Source: Amaranthus tricolor
Taxonomy: Eukaryota; Streptophyta; Magnoliopsida; Caryophyllales; Amaranthaceae
Assembly (NCBI RefSeq): GCF_026212465.1
Contig: NC_080053.1
Coordinates: 12,299,640-12,363,639 of the forward strand
Length of the DNA stretch: 64,000 bases
Reading direction: 5' to 3'
Numbering within the stretch: position 1 is the first letter of the stretch; every line of letters begins with the position of its first letter. Below are positions 10,494 through 23,037 of the stretch, in pieces. The position numbers and the translations under genes were made by a program. The notes under the pieces are model-generated. The model ran no database searches. It saw only the letters and a program-made list of their open reading frames with translations, and had not been told where the DNA came from.

Positions 10494-13400
10494 ATGGCGA
10501 GTGCATATGCTGCCTTTTTCTCGCCTTCTTTACCTTCTACTCTCAAGAATAGGATTTCTCCTTCTATAGCTTTTAATGGATCTGGGTCTCGTTCCCATCC
10601 GGGTTTTAGCAATTGGGTTTTTTGCTCCTCCAATGAAGGTGCTGATAAATATGCTGTTCCTACTGCTGTTGAATCAAGAGTTTCTAGGTATTTCTATTCT
10701 TTATTAATTTGTATGTTTCATTCATTTGAGTGCACATTGGTTATGTTACTTATGTACATTTCTCAATGTGATTTTGAGGCAGGATCTTAAGTACTGTTTA
10801 TTGCAATATGAGATGTTTGAACAATGATTATCTGATATATATTTTGGCTAGTAAATAGATTGTAGACGTATTTTTTAATTCTTTGCAACTTCTATTGTAT
10901 TTCGATGCTATGGACGATTATTTGTAGGCTAGTAAATAGAGGTTGCAAGCTAGTTGGTTGTGGTTCGAGTGTACCGAAATTGGTGATCTCCAATGATGAC
11001 CTTTCTAAAATGGTAGAAACTTCAGATGAATGGATATCTACTCGCACTGGGATTCGCAAAAGGCGTGTACTTTCAGGTTAGATTATCCTTGTATATAAAT
11101 TTGAAAAAATTACCGTGAATAATACAACCTTTCGTTAATTTCCCTATAATAATACCAACTTTTGATTAACCATGAATAATACCAACTTAGGAAGTTTTTT
11201 CATAGTATAATACCAACTTTAGTTTATTAACTAATTTACCAAATTTTTTTATCGTATATTCTCCTATAGTTTTAGTTTGATTTTTAACATGTTAGGTATA
11301 TTATAGGAAAACACCCCATAAGTTGGTATTATTCATGGTTAATCAAAATTTAGTATTATTGTAAGAAAATAAGCTAAATGTTGTATTATTTTTGGTAGTT
11401 TTTCCTATAAATTTTTTAGAAAGTTGTAGATTTATTGTATGTTGTTAATCCATGACAACTTTTAAAGCTTAAAAAGATCTTCATAAGCCTGTGTTGTGTA
11501 TTTAGTGTTCAGGTGGACTTCCATGGTTTGTCTATCGATATTTACTTGCTTTGTTTTAGTGCATCAATTCACTATGTGTCAGAAAGGTCTTGGGTTTGAG
11601 TTATGAAGTAGCTTCTTGTAGAATTGTAGGGTTATGTTTGCCTACATTACACCTCTTTAGTGATAACCTTCCCCGCGCTTTGTGCACCAAGCTTTCTATT
11701 TCGTGTATGCATGATTTGAATGTTATAGTTGTGCTTGAACCTAAATATATAGCCAGATTTTGCATTGGTTTAAGCATTTTTAACACTGGATATGCTTTAA
11801 GTCAAACCTACTTTTAGCCATGGATTATGGTTCTCAGTCTACACCTCCTATAGAGTTGTTTGCCTTGTGTGAACATCATTCTGAATTTTGAGATTTGTTG
11901 CTTTATTACAGGTGAAGATAGTTTGATAGGCTTAGCTACTGATGCCGCAAGGAATGCTTTGGAGATGGCCAACATTCAACCTGATGATGTTGACCTTGTT
12001 TTGATGTGCACTTCTACTGGGGAGGACCTCTTCGGTAGTGCTCCTCAGGTATCTTTTCGTACTTTTGAATTAATTCTTATGGCTTCTTAAAGTTCCCCAA
12101 CCATCACCCCCACCCGCCTCCACACTCACTCGTATGAGGCTAGAACCTTTGGTATGAGACAATTTATAAGGTGGAATCATGATTCCAATACCACAATAAC
12201 AACTATGCTAAAGTCTTAATTGTAAAAGATTAGGGTCTGCTCGACGGCTACATGAACCAATATATCAGTTCCAATAGTCGTCCACACAGATTTTTCTTCT
12301 CCGTTCATTGTGATTTCTGCCATCTCAATTTGTAAGTCTAGATCTTTCATATCTTTTTCCGCTCCAGTCCTCTAAGTTATCTTTAATCTTTCTCACCCTC
12401 TTTTTAACTCTCCCCAGCTCTGGCTTTTTATCTTCCTAACCGGTTTGCTAATATCCCATCTTTGCACATGCGCAAAACCATCTTAATTGATTTTCTTTCT
12501 TTTTTTCCTTAATATTTGCAACTCTTAAACCCTTTCATATATCTTTCTTTTGAATTCTATCCCTTAAGGTAAGCCCACTCATCCATCAAAACATTTGCAT
12601 TTCCGCTACATCCATTTTTCTACTATATCTTTTTCTAAAAGCCCAACATTTTGATCCATATAATAGCGGTGGTTAAAGGTGTTAAAATAAGACCCCATGA
12701 CCCAAAATTTACCCGACCTTGTAAGTAAACCTTATTTGACCAAACTTCAAAAACGATTTACAGTGATGTAAAAAATAATATGGACGCAAAACCCAATTTC
12801 AAATTGACTCGAAATACGTAACCTGAACTTGAACCGATGATCTGAATGAACACCTCTAGCGGTGGTCTAATGGTCTCGATAAAAATGTGCCCTATTTAAC
12901 GGCACACTAATCTATAGTGCACGGCATCACCATTGTCGCGATCATATTCTAAGTTTTTTGAGTTTACCGCGATCGAAACATAGGCCGCACGTATTGGCCG
13001 CAAAATCCGTTTCTCGACCGTTACCAAAATCGTATTTTGCACTATTACCAAATCACATAATATTCCAGTAGCCACTCTCTATTTTTTTCACCCACACTTA
13101 ATTCTATGGGTCACATTTAGTTGGATGCCTCAATTACTTTGAAATATGTACTCAAGGTATTTAAAGCATACACTTGGAGCGATTTCTTTCTCTTCTAGCT
13201 TTATAGTACCTCTCGTTATCTCATTTGTGCTATAGTTGCACTCCATGTACTCATTGTTGCTCCAACTTAATTTGATATCTCTTGACTTCAACTCTTGCTT
13301 CCATCGTTTTAAATTAGCATTTACCCCCTCTTTAGTCTCATGTACCAAAACAATGTCATTAGCAAACAACATGATGTGGACATGTCTCCTTATAGATCAA

Positions 13401-16400
13401 GTTATCTCATTTAGGACCGCATAAGAAAGAAAAGGGCTTAGGGCCAAGCCTTAATAAAAGCCAATTGCGATTGGAAAATCCTCTGTTTCCCCTCTTTGTG
13501 TCCTAACATACGTCTTTTCTTCTCGATACCTATCTTGCTCTATGTTAATGTATTTCTTAGGAATATCCTTTGTCATTGCCCATAAAGTACATCCCGTGGC
13601 ACGTTGCGGTATGCTTTTACCAAGTCAATAAAACCATGTGCAAAATCTTTTTCTAGCTCCATAGTACTCTATCATTTGTTTCATAAGATGAATTGCCTCC
13701 GTTGTAGATCTAATGTCTCGAAATTTTTCACAAGGAACAAAATCTATTAAGTTATATATTTTTGTTAATATTTGTGTATCTTGCTTTTAAAAATAGCCTC
13801 CATATGTGTGTGTCTCTATTGATAAGGAGGATGTGCATGTGCATGTCTTATTATGTGTGAGGCATAAACCTTACAGAATCACCTTTGGTAATTTAATATT
13901 GGTCATTGTTTCTAGAGGCTTCATAGGTTTATTATATTGAAAAGGTATTTGGCTGGAATTTGGAGGCATGAACAAGTTAATTTTAGATGAAGAAAGCTTA
14001 GAATATAAAGCAAGTATTGTTGAAATTCAATTAAGACAAAAATCAACCAACTAGAATTGTACCTCATGCTTGTTGCATTTATGATCTAATTCTAATCATA
14101 AAACAAGTTTTTATTTTCGTTGTAGCCACAATACTCATCTTAATGTTTTTACTTAATTCAACAACAAACCAAAACTAGAAATAAGTGACCTTTGTAAATT
14201 TTGAGTAGCGGAAAATAGTTGAGATGAATGCTTGGAAAGGTGAACCGTATCAACCTTTTAAAGCATAAATTTTTGTTACAAAGTTCGTGCTGAAAACGAG
14301 CACAAGATTTAGGTATGTAGTATTGCTTCATATAAAACAAAGTGATCGAAAATTGGTGTCTAAACACTTTTAATTTGTAAAAAAACTCATAAAATTCTTA
14401 GCGTTGCTTGTTACACATAACACTTTAACCCATAAAGGGTTGATTTGAAATTGGAATCTTTCCTAATCATAGGCAAAATTTTAGCTTTTGTCGCGACCGC
14501 TCTAATAGTCGTGAAACAGCTTTTAAGGTCGTTAAGAATGTATTCACAACTATTTCCAGCTTTGTTGTGGTCGCAATGCGATGATGACGGTGTTTTGCAC
14601 ATTGCTCCCAATCTCAAATTGAATCGAAAAATAAGACTTTTTTTTCAATAGTCAACAATTAATTTCAACTTCTCGCTAAAAGCTTAATCAACTGAATAAC
14701 CTCTATCTTAACATGGACTTTCAAATAATACATTCATCCACTAAAGACTGCCTATATACACTTAGAAACATAAAAAGCACAAAGCTTTAAGATTTAATAT
14801 AACTAAATATACTCGAAAAACACAACACTAATTATATTTAATTTAAAACTACAATAAAGAAAGGAATCTCTTCAAAAAAAAAAAAAACATAAAGAAAGAA
14901 AGATCTTAATTGGAAAAGCTTCCCTTATTGCACTAGGACAAAGATAAGAATATCTAACTAGCTTAGAACTAAATAAGTTACGAACTTGCACATGTCCATG
15001 TCGGTGCCCATGGATATGTACTTGTATATAATGTATTGCCTCATAGTCACAATGAAACCTATTATATTTTCTTCATCTTAGTTAGAATTATTGAAGATGT
15101 CTCTTATAATATGCCATTTTCTCATCATGTGATCATTCGTATTTATAGCTGTTTTCCAACCAAATGCCCATAATGCTTTTTTGGAGGCATGTCTTCAAAT
15201 ATCACAATTTAACATACAAATCACTAATTTGATTGATATTGCTAGACAATGTGATTAACAATGCTTTAAGTGCAACAACTTTCACATAAGTGCAACTTGC
15301 AAGAGGTCTAAGTCCGACATAGTGGATATTGGTGGTACGTTCAATGTTTAGGTAAAGTTTACTAAAAAATAAAGAATCGAGTGAGTTCATGTGTGTACAA
15401 CAGAAGGAAAGAGAGAAACATTACAAGTTTGTGGAGGATGATGAATCGATGCCTAGATTGTCTTAGCATTCAGACACTTTGAAGACAACATGGAAACGTG
15501 TAGAATGGATGAGCTATCCTTGTTAGATTAGAATCATAAGTTTATGTTCTAATTAGCTTAAGCTTAGGATTTTAATTTGATTAGGCTTAGTTTTTAAATT
15601 AGATTAAACTTAGTATCCTCTACTTAAGCTAGTGTTATGATTGCTATGTAATTAGGAATTGAGAATTATGTTCTATTCTAGTTAGAATTTGTATTAGATT
15701 AAACCTACGGATATTTTGAGATGGAATATTCAGAGGGGTTACTTCAAAACCTTGTTCTTTTTGTGAGGGAAGCTAGTACTTGCTAAAATGATAGATTTTA
15801 GTGTGGGTGAAGCATTGAGAGATATTGTCCAATTGATAAGGTGTTGGGCAGTCCCACAAGGTCAGTTATAGAGTGACTTTAGAGTACAAGGAGTGAACTT
15901 ATACAATAATCCACTTAGCTATATCGTCTTGTGTGTAAACATTTGCTCTTAATTGTGTGCACCATGAATGAGATTGTGGATTGTTTGGAGGCAAAATATG
16001 AGTATGTAATGGACAATCCTTGGATCGGTTTAAATTTTGATAAAATCCTTGGCAAAAACATCTACTTGAATATTGTTTGTATGAAGTTTGAGTTGTTATC
16101 AAGTGTTTGTTTGGACTTCAGTGTACACGACAGGACATGAATATTGAAAGGGAGTACGAGTCACTCATGCTGTTTAGATTGAAACTGTTTGAGTGTCGGT
16201 TAATGAACACTGATTGTAGAAGTTGAGCACGAGTTTATGGAAATTGAAGAGGTAGAAATATCTCCAAAAATGTTTAGTTCAGAATCTACTTAGTTCAGAG
16301 CAATTTTCACAGAGATTTGAGATGGAATCTACTTAGTTCAGAATCCTTATTCTTTTGGTGAGTGCAACGTTGAGACTTTGAGAGATATTATTCAATTGCT

Positions 16401-19400
16401 TAGGTGTTAAAGTCCGCCAAGGTTAAGATTGACTTAGATTACATGGAGTAAACCTATACAATAGTTCTCAATCCTCAAACAACAATACCTTTCATATTCA
16501 CACGAATCCTAGTCCAGTAATTCTAGTGATAAGTGTGGCTACCGTTCGATGATGCCAGGATGATCAAAAATGCATTCACTTAATCCATCACCCTAAACAA
16601 TTTGCAAATTCACCAACAAAGCATATCCAAACTCACTGCTGCTATGTCAATTATTTTCGGTCAAACAAGTTAACAATAACCCAGATGAAAACTACTGCTC
16701 CATGTTCTATTATGAGCCAAGAACAAACGAACTTCTTAACAAATGGACCTTGTTTTTGTCAGTTTAACAAACAAATTTTCCACTTCGGAAATTCAAAACC
16801 CAGATTCGCTCTGAATCTAGACCAAATACCTCACATTAGGCATAAATGAAAGCAAACAGAGGAAAAACAGTCGTATCACGTGTTCATCATGAAACAAATT
16901 ATCATCCTTTCCATCCTAATTTATTCCTAATTTATTCAAGACAAATTTAATAATGTGAAATGAATAACTTGAGAGCTTATCCACAAAAAATCTCTACCCA
17001 AGTCGATGCGAAATACTTTTGAAACGCTCAAACATGCACACATTCGCTCTCTCCTGCATCTTTGGTCTAAATTTGCCACTTGGCTTCTTCAAAGAAATCA
17101 TGATCCTGCTCGGCTAGTGAAAAGCGTGAAATCATCTTGTGAATGTCATGCTTAACAAGAGCATGAGAATAGATATGGATTCATTTACTTTGTATAACAC
17201 CAAGTGATAGGAAATTGGCTTTCTAAACATTTATATTTCATATAAAACCATTTAAAATGCTTAGCTTTTCTTATCATCAATAACACCTAATTCCTAACTC
17301 ACAAAGGTTTGATTTGAATTGGAAGCTCTCCTAATCTCGTAACGGGTTGAAAAAGGAATCTTTCTCACTTTTTAACTAGGAATATCAGCTTCTGGTTAAA
17401 ACCTACTAAACCCGATAATATCAATCTTAATCTGTATCTTGGAATTTACATTTATCATCTACTAATACCAGAAACTACCTAAAACAATTCTATTACAATC
17501 AGAATTAAAAAACAAAGAAAAAAGGTAGAACAGCACAAACCAAGAGAAATCCCTTTAGAAAAAGTTTCCCTTGCTACACTGGGCCAACGACATAAAATCC
17601 TACTTAGCTTACAACAACAATGCCCACAACAATGTCAATAGCTTTAATCCTACTCATATGGGTTTAAGTATTAATTACATTAACCAAAGCAAATCAACGT
17701 GGAAAATCGTTGCCAACAAAGATATCACTTTATTTCGCCTTATCTAAATTCAACTATAGAGAAAATCAAATTTAATAATCATCTACATATACCTCCTAAT
17801 TTATTCATTTTTATCTATTGTATGTGCCCTAACTAGCTTAGAGCTAACTAAATTACATGCACCCGTGTATGCGCCCATGCACATGTTTGTGCATCTCATG
17901 CATATTAACATTCTCAATTGGTTCATATACCAGTAGTAGTGGTATCAACAAAAGTTTTAACTCTTTCAAAAAACAAAAAACCAGGTTTAACTCGTGAATC
18001 CGTAGAGTTCAGACATTTCCTTTTTCTTCTATGGCTTGTGCATCCTCTTCAATCATTGAACTATTCTATAATCAGGTTCAAAGAGCTCTAGGATGTAGCC
18101 GAAATCCTTTGGCTTATGATATTACTGCAGCTTGCAGTGGATTTATGCTGGGTTTGGTGTCTGCTGCTTGTCACGTAAGGGGTAGTGACTTTGATTTCTT
18201 TACTCAAGTAAAATTTCATTATCCCTTACTGTTACAAAAGATAATAATCTTCTCTAATTGCAGGTGGTGGGTTTAATAATGTACTAGTTATAGGTGCAGA
18301 TGCTCTATCTCGTTTTATAGATTGGACGGATAGAGGGACTTGCATTCTTTTTGGTGATGCTGCTGGTGCTGTTGTTTTGCAGGTACGTTATCAATTCTTT
18401 TGCATCTTCTCCGTACTTTCCTTGATTATATTTTTGTCTTTTAGATGGATTTTTTGCGAGATGGCTGTAATATTATTTTCGTTGACACTTAATAAAAGGA
18501 AAAGGCGATGAGTTTATTGTTGAGTTAAATCAAGGCATTTTCTGAATGTACTGAACAGATTGGCATCTACTGTTGCACTGACTCTTGACTTGAACTATTT
18601 TTTACGTATGATTTAAAATATTTTAATCGACAATGATCTTGAACTCTTTTACGCAACTGCACTTGTGAAAATTAAACTGTACATATTCACATGCAAAAGA
18701 ACTCATCCTTTTCGTCTTCTAGTTTAAGTAAATGTTGTATATCAACTTCGAGCTAATTTCTATGTCTATTCTCCTCTTGTTCATGGTTTGTGTTTCAACG
18801 TTTACAAAGAAGTTCTTCACATGCTCAAAATTCCATTTTGGTAATTAATTCTGATCAGGCCTGTGACGGTGAGGATGACGGGCTGTTTGCGTTTGACTTC
18901 CATAGCGACGGTGAGGGTGCAAGGTATGTATTTGAATGTCATTGGACTGGATTTGATCTTGGAGTCTTTGAGTAATGGCCTCTGGTTGCCTAGACATATT
19001 AAATGCTTAGACCGTTTAAAAATGTTTGATAAGCAGTGGTGGTGCCATAATTTTTTTCCTATGGGTTCAGAATCTACTAAATCAAGAGTCTAAAATTTCA
19101 ATTTTCCTAGCACAAATAACAAATTGATTTGCAATTTAATAATAAAATGAATTGTAAAGTACTACATTCACACTTTAAAATAAAATTTATAAGTGCAAAT
19201 ACCCATAATCTGACAAAAATAAATTATATCTCAATTGAAAGTTCAAAACTCAATTTAAATCTCACATTGCAATTGTTCAAATCATATTAACTTAATTAAT
19301 TATACATATCAAGTAATTGCTAATTAAACAATTTAGAGTAGTTTAAAACTTCAAAGAATTTTTTTAACCTTACAAATTTCTAGTTTTTCACAACTAAGAG

Positions 19401-21600
19401 AAAGGGGAAGTCAGTAGTGGATAGGAAAAGAAAGGAGAAAAAATGGAAAAAAATTAAGGATAAAACAGAGGAAAAGCGATTAAAAAGACAAAAAAATAAA
19501 TAATAAATAAATAAATAAAGGGAGGTAAAAACAAGCATGTGAGGAAATGATCCTTGGACCAATGGTAAGAAATACCAAGTCTTTTACCACTCCGCTGCAA
19601 AATGCAATTAGTATTGTTATTCTTTTTTTCAATACTGTAAAATTTTTTTTTGGAATTGAGTATGGGCTGAGCTGAGCCCATTGAACCATACTAAATTCGC
19701 CCCTGGATAAAATTCATTATATTTGTGAAAACATCTATCAAATGTGGAAAATATGCTGAAATTAATGGCTAGTGATTGGTTTTAACATTAGACCTATAGT
19801 AAGAAGTAAGATTGAGTGCAATGGAGATTAGGAATGTTCCACTAGTGATCAAGTACAAGGGTCTGTGATCAATTTTTTTCTTAGTGTCGGTTGGGATGAT
19901 GTTGCTATGATATCTCGTGGAGAGAATAGCTTGGTTTGGAATTTGGATATAGTTGAGCCTGTGAAACATCGTCCGAGCCTCTCGACAACAGGATCTATAC
20001 TGAGCTGTCGTGATTGGGACTGTATTTGATGGCTCTGCCAGTCATAATTTTTGAGTACTTGTACATGCAGGCATTTGAATGCATCTCTGCGGCATGATGA
20101 AACGGATGCAGCAATGGGTGGAAATGGTGCTGTGAATGGTTTCCCTCCAAGGCCCACCTCTTATTCACGTATTAGCATGAATGGAAAAGAGGTATTTCGG
20201 TTTGCCGTCCGATGTGTACCCCAGTCAATTGAGACCGCACTTCAAAAGGCAGGTCTCAGTGGTTTCGATATTGATTGGTTACTATTACATCAGGTATTTG
20301 CAAAGATTCACCAATAATATCTTTGGACTTTGTTCTTTCATGCTTCTCCGAAGAAACAGTTTATCTGACCTTGAGAACTTCTCTTAACTTTTTTGAACGT
20401 ATCATGCAAAGTGGATAACCCTTGTCTCATAGACAAAGCCACATGGGGAGGTCGGGGGAGGCCCGGCCCCCCTTGCTGAAAATGTGATCCTTTGTAATAT
20501 GATATATAGTTTAAAGAGTGTATAAATATATCAAAAATTACTATAGGTCAATGGTTGGAGTAACACATTTGAAGTCTAAGGTTAAGGGATCAAACTTTAA
20601 GTAAAACTTCTATTTTTTTATAGACTAATAAATTTATATTATAATGTTATTACTCTTTATCTTTCATAATTTTACATTCATCCTTTTTAATTTGTGTTTT
20701 TATTTTTGCTATATCTTAATTTTAATAGTGTTTTTTTTGGGGACTTACTAGGCAAATATATGGAGTCAAAAATACTTAGTTTTTCCAAAAAGGATAATTA
20801 TAGGGAAACTTCAACTCCATTTGTTAAATATAATTTTTGCAATGATTCAATTCATTTCAGTATATATGATTTTAAAATTTTCATAGCTTAACTAGATTTA
20901 TTAGAGGTGTTCATTCGGGTCATCAGGTTGATTTTGGGTTAGGTGTTCGAGTTTGTTTAAATCGAATTTTGTGTTCATATTGTTTTTACATAATTGTAAA
21001 TCATTTTTGAAGTCGAGTCAAATCTGATTCGGCTACAATGTCAGGTAAATTTCGGGTCATCTGATCTGTTATGAACACCTCTAGTTTTTATATGGCAAAT
21101 AATTTGCTAGTATATCGATAATTTGGCCTCCCAAATTCAAAATCTTGGCTTTGCCTATGCCTTGTCTGTACATATCCTGCAAAGTGAATACCAGCCTCGA
21201 CTCCTAATTTGATTGCCCTCTTGTCATTTTCCCCCGAACCGCCCTCTTGTTGTGAACTTGTGTTAACTAGTTCAATCAATTTGTTTCCTTTATTTACGAC
21301 TCCATTGGTGTGAAACAATGAATGTTGAACAATTCTTTATTTACCATACATTTTGATGCCCAAAAACTGCAAGTGCAGGCAAACCAGAGGATAATCGATG
21401 CTGTTGCAACACGTCTAGAGGTTCCTTCAGATCGCGTAATTTCAAATTTGGCAAATTATGGCAACACTAGTGCTGCATCAATCCCCTTGGCATTAGATGA
21501 AGCCATTCGAGGGGGAAAAGTGAAACCTGGACATATCATTGCAGCTTCTGGATTTGGTGCTGGTCTTACGTGGGGTTCGGCCATTTTGAGATGGGGTTAA
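10494..21600 (+). CDS. KASIII: 3-ketoacyl-ACP synthase III, plastidial
   Basis: Eight exons: 10494-10687, 10928-11076, 11912-12048, 18076-18181, 18264-18382, 18859-18923, 20071-20293 and 21379-21600. Together they encode 404 residues, the same length as Arabidopsis KASIII. The enzyme condenses acetyl-CoA with malonyl-ACP to start fatty-acid synthesis in the plastid stroma. The first ~60 residues are a Ser-rich transit peptide. The catalytic Cys is in ITAACSGF (exon 4), the His in LLLHQANQRI (across exons 7-8) and the Asn in NYGNTSAAS (exon 8). The [11 protein letters not shown] loop closes the protein. All junctions are GT-AG and keep phase. Exon 4 must use the donor at 18182 (GTAGTG), because the stronger-looking GTAAGG at 18175 leads to a stop. 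Intron 3 spans 6 kb and is full of repeats. Confidence is very high for identity and high for exon edges. Confidence 0.97.
11103..11405. mobile_element. Mutator-type MITE in KASIII intron 2
   Basis: A 303-bp element with imperfect inverted ends (GAAAAAATTACC at the left; GGTAGTTTTTCC at the right). Both sides carry the identical 9-bp duplication TATAAATTT (11094-11102 and 11406-11414). The interior repeats the words AATAATACCAACTT in both orientations. It has no coding capacity. The 9-bp duplication and the long ends point to a Mutator-like family, different from MULE 1 and MULE 2. Confidence 0.85.
12200..13770 (-). pseudogene. RTE-type LINE remnant in KASIII intron 3
   Basis: On the minus strand 13600-13660 reads [16 protein letters not shown], the first catalytic block of RTE reverse transcriptase. 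At 13130-13372 follows [20 protein letters not shown], the YADD block with the second Asp changed to Asn, so the copy is catalytically dead. The leftmost part (12240-12660) contains RWF near 12480 and poly-pyrimidine stretches typical of the RTE C-terminal and 3' region. Stops and frameshifts are frequent. The copy is antisense to KASIII and has itself been split by a hAT MITE at 12674-12858. Confidence 0.75.
12674..12858. mobile_element. hAT-type MITE nested in the LINE remnant
   Basis: A 185-bp element whose ends are inverted copies of TARAGGTGTT. Both sides carry the identical 8-bp duplication GCGGTGGT (12666-12673 and 12859-12866), the length made by hAT transposases. A second member of the family lies at 20902-21083 in intron 7. 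Confidence 0.88.
14160..17900. repeat. Diverged direct duplication within KASIII intron 3
   Basis: Segments at about 14280-15030 and 17150-17890 share ordered blocks in the same orientation: AAGTGAT..GAAA then TAAACA, a CATAAAG/CACAAAG GTTTGATTTGAA block followed by TTGGAA, AAGCTTCCCTT versus AAGTTTCCCTT, and CTAACTAGCTTAGA, ending in CATGTCC / GCACATG words. The right copy is interrupted at about 17615-17820 by sequence beginning CAACAACAATGCCCACAACA, the usual 3' tail of plant RTE/SINE copies in antisense. Between the copies, 15800-15912 and 16360-16475 are a second diverged direct pair (TGAGAGATATT..CAATTG). No coding function is visible. Confidence 0.6.
19034..19705. mobile_element. hAT-like non-autonomous element in KASIII intron 6
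   Basis: The left end reads CAGTGGTGGTGCCATAATTT and the right end, reversed, reads CAGGGGCGAATTTAGTATGG, an imperfect terminal repeat of the common plant CAGGGGCGG type. A clean target duplication was not found. The interior is AT-rich with AAATAAATAAATAA near 19495-19520 and no coding sequence. Confidence 0.5.
20428..21159. mobile_element. hAT non-autonomous element in KASIII intron 7
   Basis: Inverted ends CATAGACAAAGCCA (left) and CATAGGCAAAGCCA (right, reversed) are flanked by a perfect 8-bp duplication CCTTGTCT (20420-20427 and 21160-21167). It has no transposase. It contains the nested MITE 20902-21083. Since KASIII exons 7 and 8 flank it with intact splice sites, the insertion appears tolerated. 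Confidence 0.88.
20902..21083. mobile_element. hAT-type MITE nested inside the intron-7 hAT element
   Basis: The ends TAGAGGTGTTCAT and ATGAACACCTCTA are perfect inverted repeats of 13 bp. The size (182 bp) and ends match the MITE at 12674-12858. The target duplication is degenerate, so this is probably an older copy. Confidence 0.8.
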
Positions 21601-22669
21601 GACGAAAAGATTTCGCTATATATCTAATCATTCAAGCTAAAGGGGGAAGAAGGGATTCGTGGAAATGGTGTTTAAATACCTGCAGTCGGTACTCAAAGAA
21701 TCCCACTTCCCCCGGTATACATGATTCAATCGCTGCAATTTCTGGTGTGTTATATTTGTATTACCTTTCTTCGACTTCTGTAAACTCTATTTTCTACATT
21801 AGCTGAATTTATTCTCACCCAGCAAAATAAAAATTGTTCTTCATAGTTTTTTTTCTTTCCTTTTAATTTATTTTCAGGTGAGATTCTGTTAGACCTTGTA
21901 TTTTAAACCGATTTGTGTTGTACATTCGTCTTGATAAAATTATTGAACTAGTCTTTTCTGGAAGGCAGTTTTGGTGTAAAAGAACTGTATGTGTCTTCAT
22001 AGTATAAGATTATTTAACAACTTTATTCAAAAAACAAGCTTCGTTCAAATTTTATTCCCAAAATAAACGTCCGTGCCTTCAAAACCCAAGCTTGGTGTAT
22101 ACTCGACTTACTAACAGCGAAATGAAAGAAATGGTCAAAAATTTTGTCCAGGGTCAAGTCGCTGTTAATAACAGCGACCTAATGTTTGACTGGTCAAACA
22201 TAATGTCGCTGTTACTAACAGCGACATATCCCTTGACCTGGTTTGACTTTTGTTGATCTTTTTGTATGATTTAAACTAACCGTTGTAAAATTGAAAAATA
22301 GTCGTTATGAAGTTGAAAATAGCTGTTGTTATTATGTTTTATAAATAACTTCATCATCTCCCTACTTCATTGTATCCAAAAATTTTATTGAATTTTCGAG
22401 AGCATTTTCCCTATTTGAATGATTATCTGTTTGTTTTTGATTAAATTCCTACTGCATTCTTGGCGGAATGATTCATCGCCGAAAACTCTGAGTACTTAAC
22501 ATCATTTCATTCATAATAAACGTGTGATAATACGATAAAAATATATACATCTACATATATATTACAAATTATACACAAGTCCAAATGTTACAAATATTGA
22601 ATATGTACAAATGTTCAATATATACAAAATGTCACTAATGTTCAATATATACAAACAGTATACTAATGC

Positions 22670-22900
22670 TAATCCGTGCGTCAATGGCCCACGGAGCAGA
22701 GTCGGGATGCCTGGTGTATATGGTCTCCACGTCGGACACCTAAACGCAAAGATTATATTAGCATAAAGTTAAAGTATAAAGGCATATACATTCAAAATAC
22801 TAAGTTCACTAACCTGGACATCCCATAGTAAACTGCTCTAATGATCCGCCTGTATTGTCAGTACACTAGGGTCTCGAGGGCCTGGAGCTGCTGCATCCAT
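22670..22900 (-). pseudogene. Fragment resembling a plant mobile domain (PMD/MAIN-like) protein start
   Basis: Starting at 22900 on the minus strand an ATG opens a frame containing DPSVLTIQADH, a stop, then SSLLWD. PMD/aminotransferase-like proteins of transposons and the MAIN family often begin with a similar DPSVLxxQxxHRSxxxW phrase. A GT donor follows at 22813 and an AG at 22740-22741, after which VSDVETIYTRHPDSAPW continues for about 70 bases. It lies directly downstream of the mudrA pseudogene in the same orientation. The identification rests on one short motif and is tentative. Confidence 0.45.
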
Positions 22901-23037
22901 CTTTACTGCAATTCAACAATAACTAAGTTGTAGTTATGATTATACGTAAAAATACTTAAGAAATACTCAAATTGTTTACTTGTGTTATTTATTTGTTTCA
23001 TAGTCTTTATGTTTATATACTCAAATACAAATACTGT

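Noticed and set aside
11590..11817. 75-codon frame within KASIII intron 2
   Set aside because: It lies between confirmed exons, has no homology that I recognise, and is not needed for the 404-residue protein.
18031..18075. Upstream ATG (MACASSS) extending KASIII exon 4
   Set aside because: It is intronic: a clear AG acceptor at 18074-18075 starts the exon in phase with exon 3.
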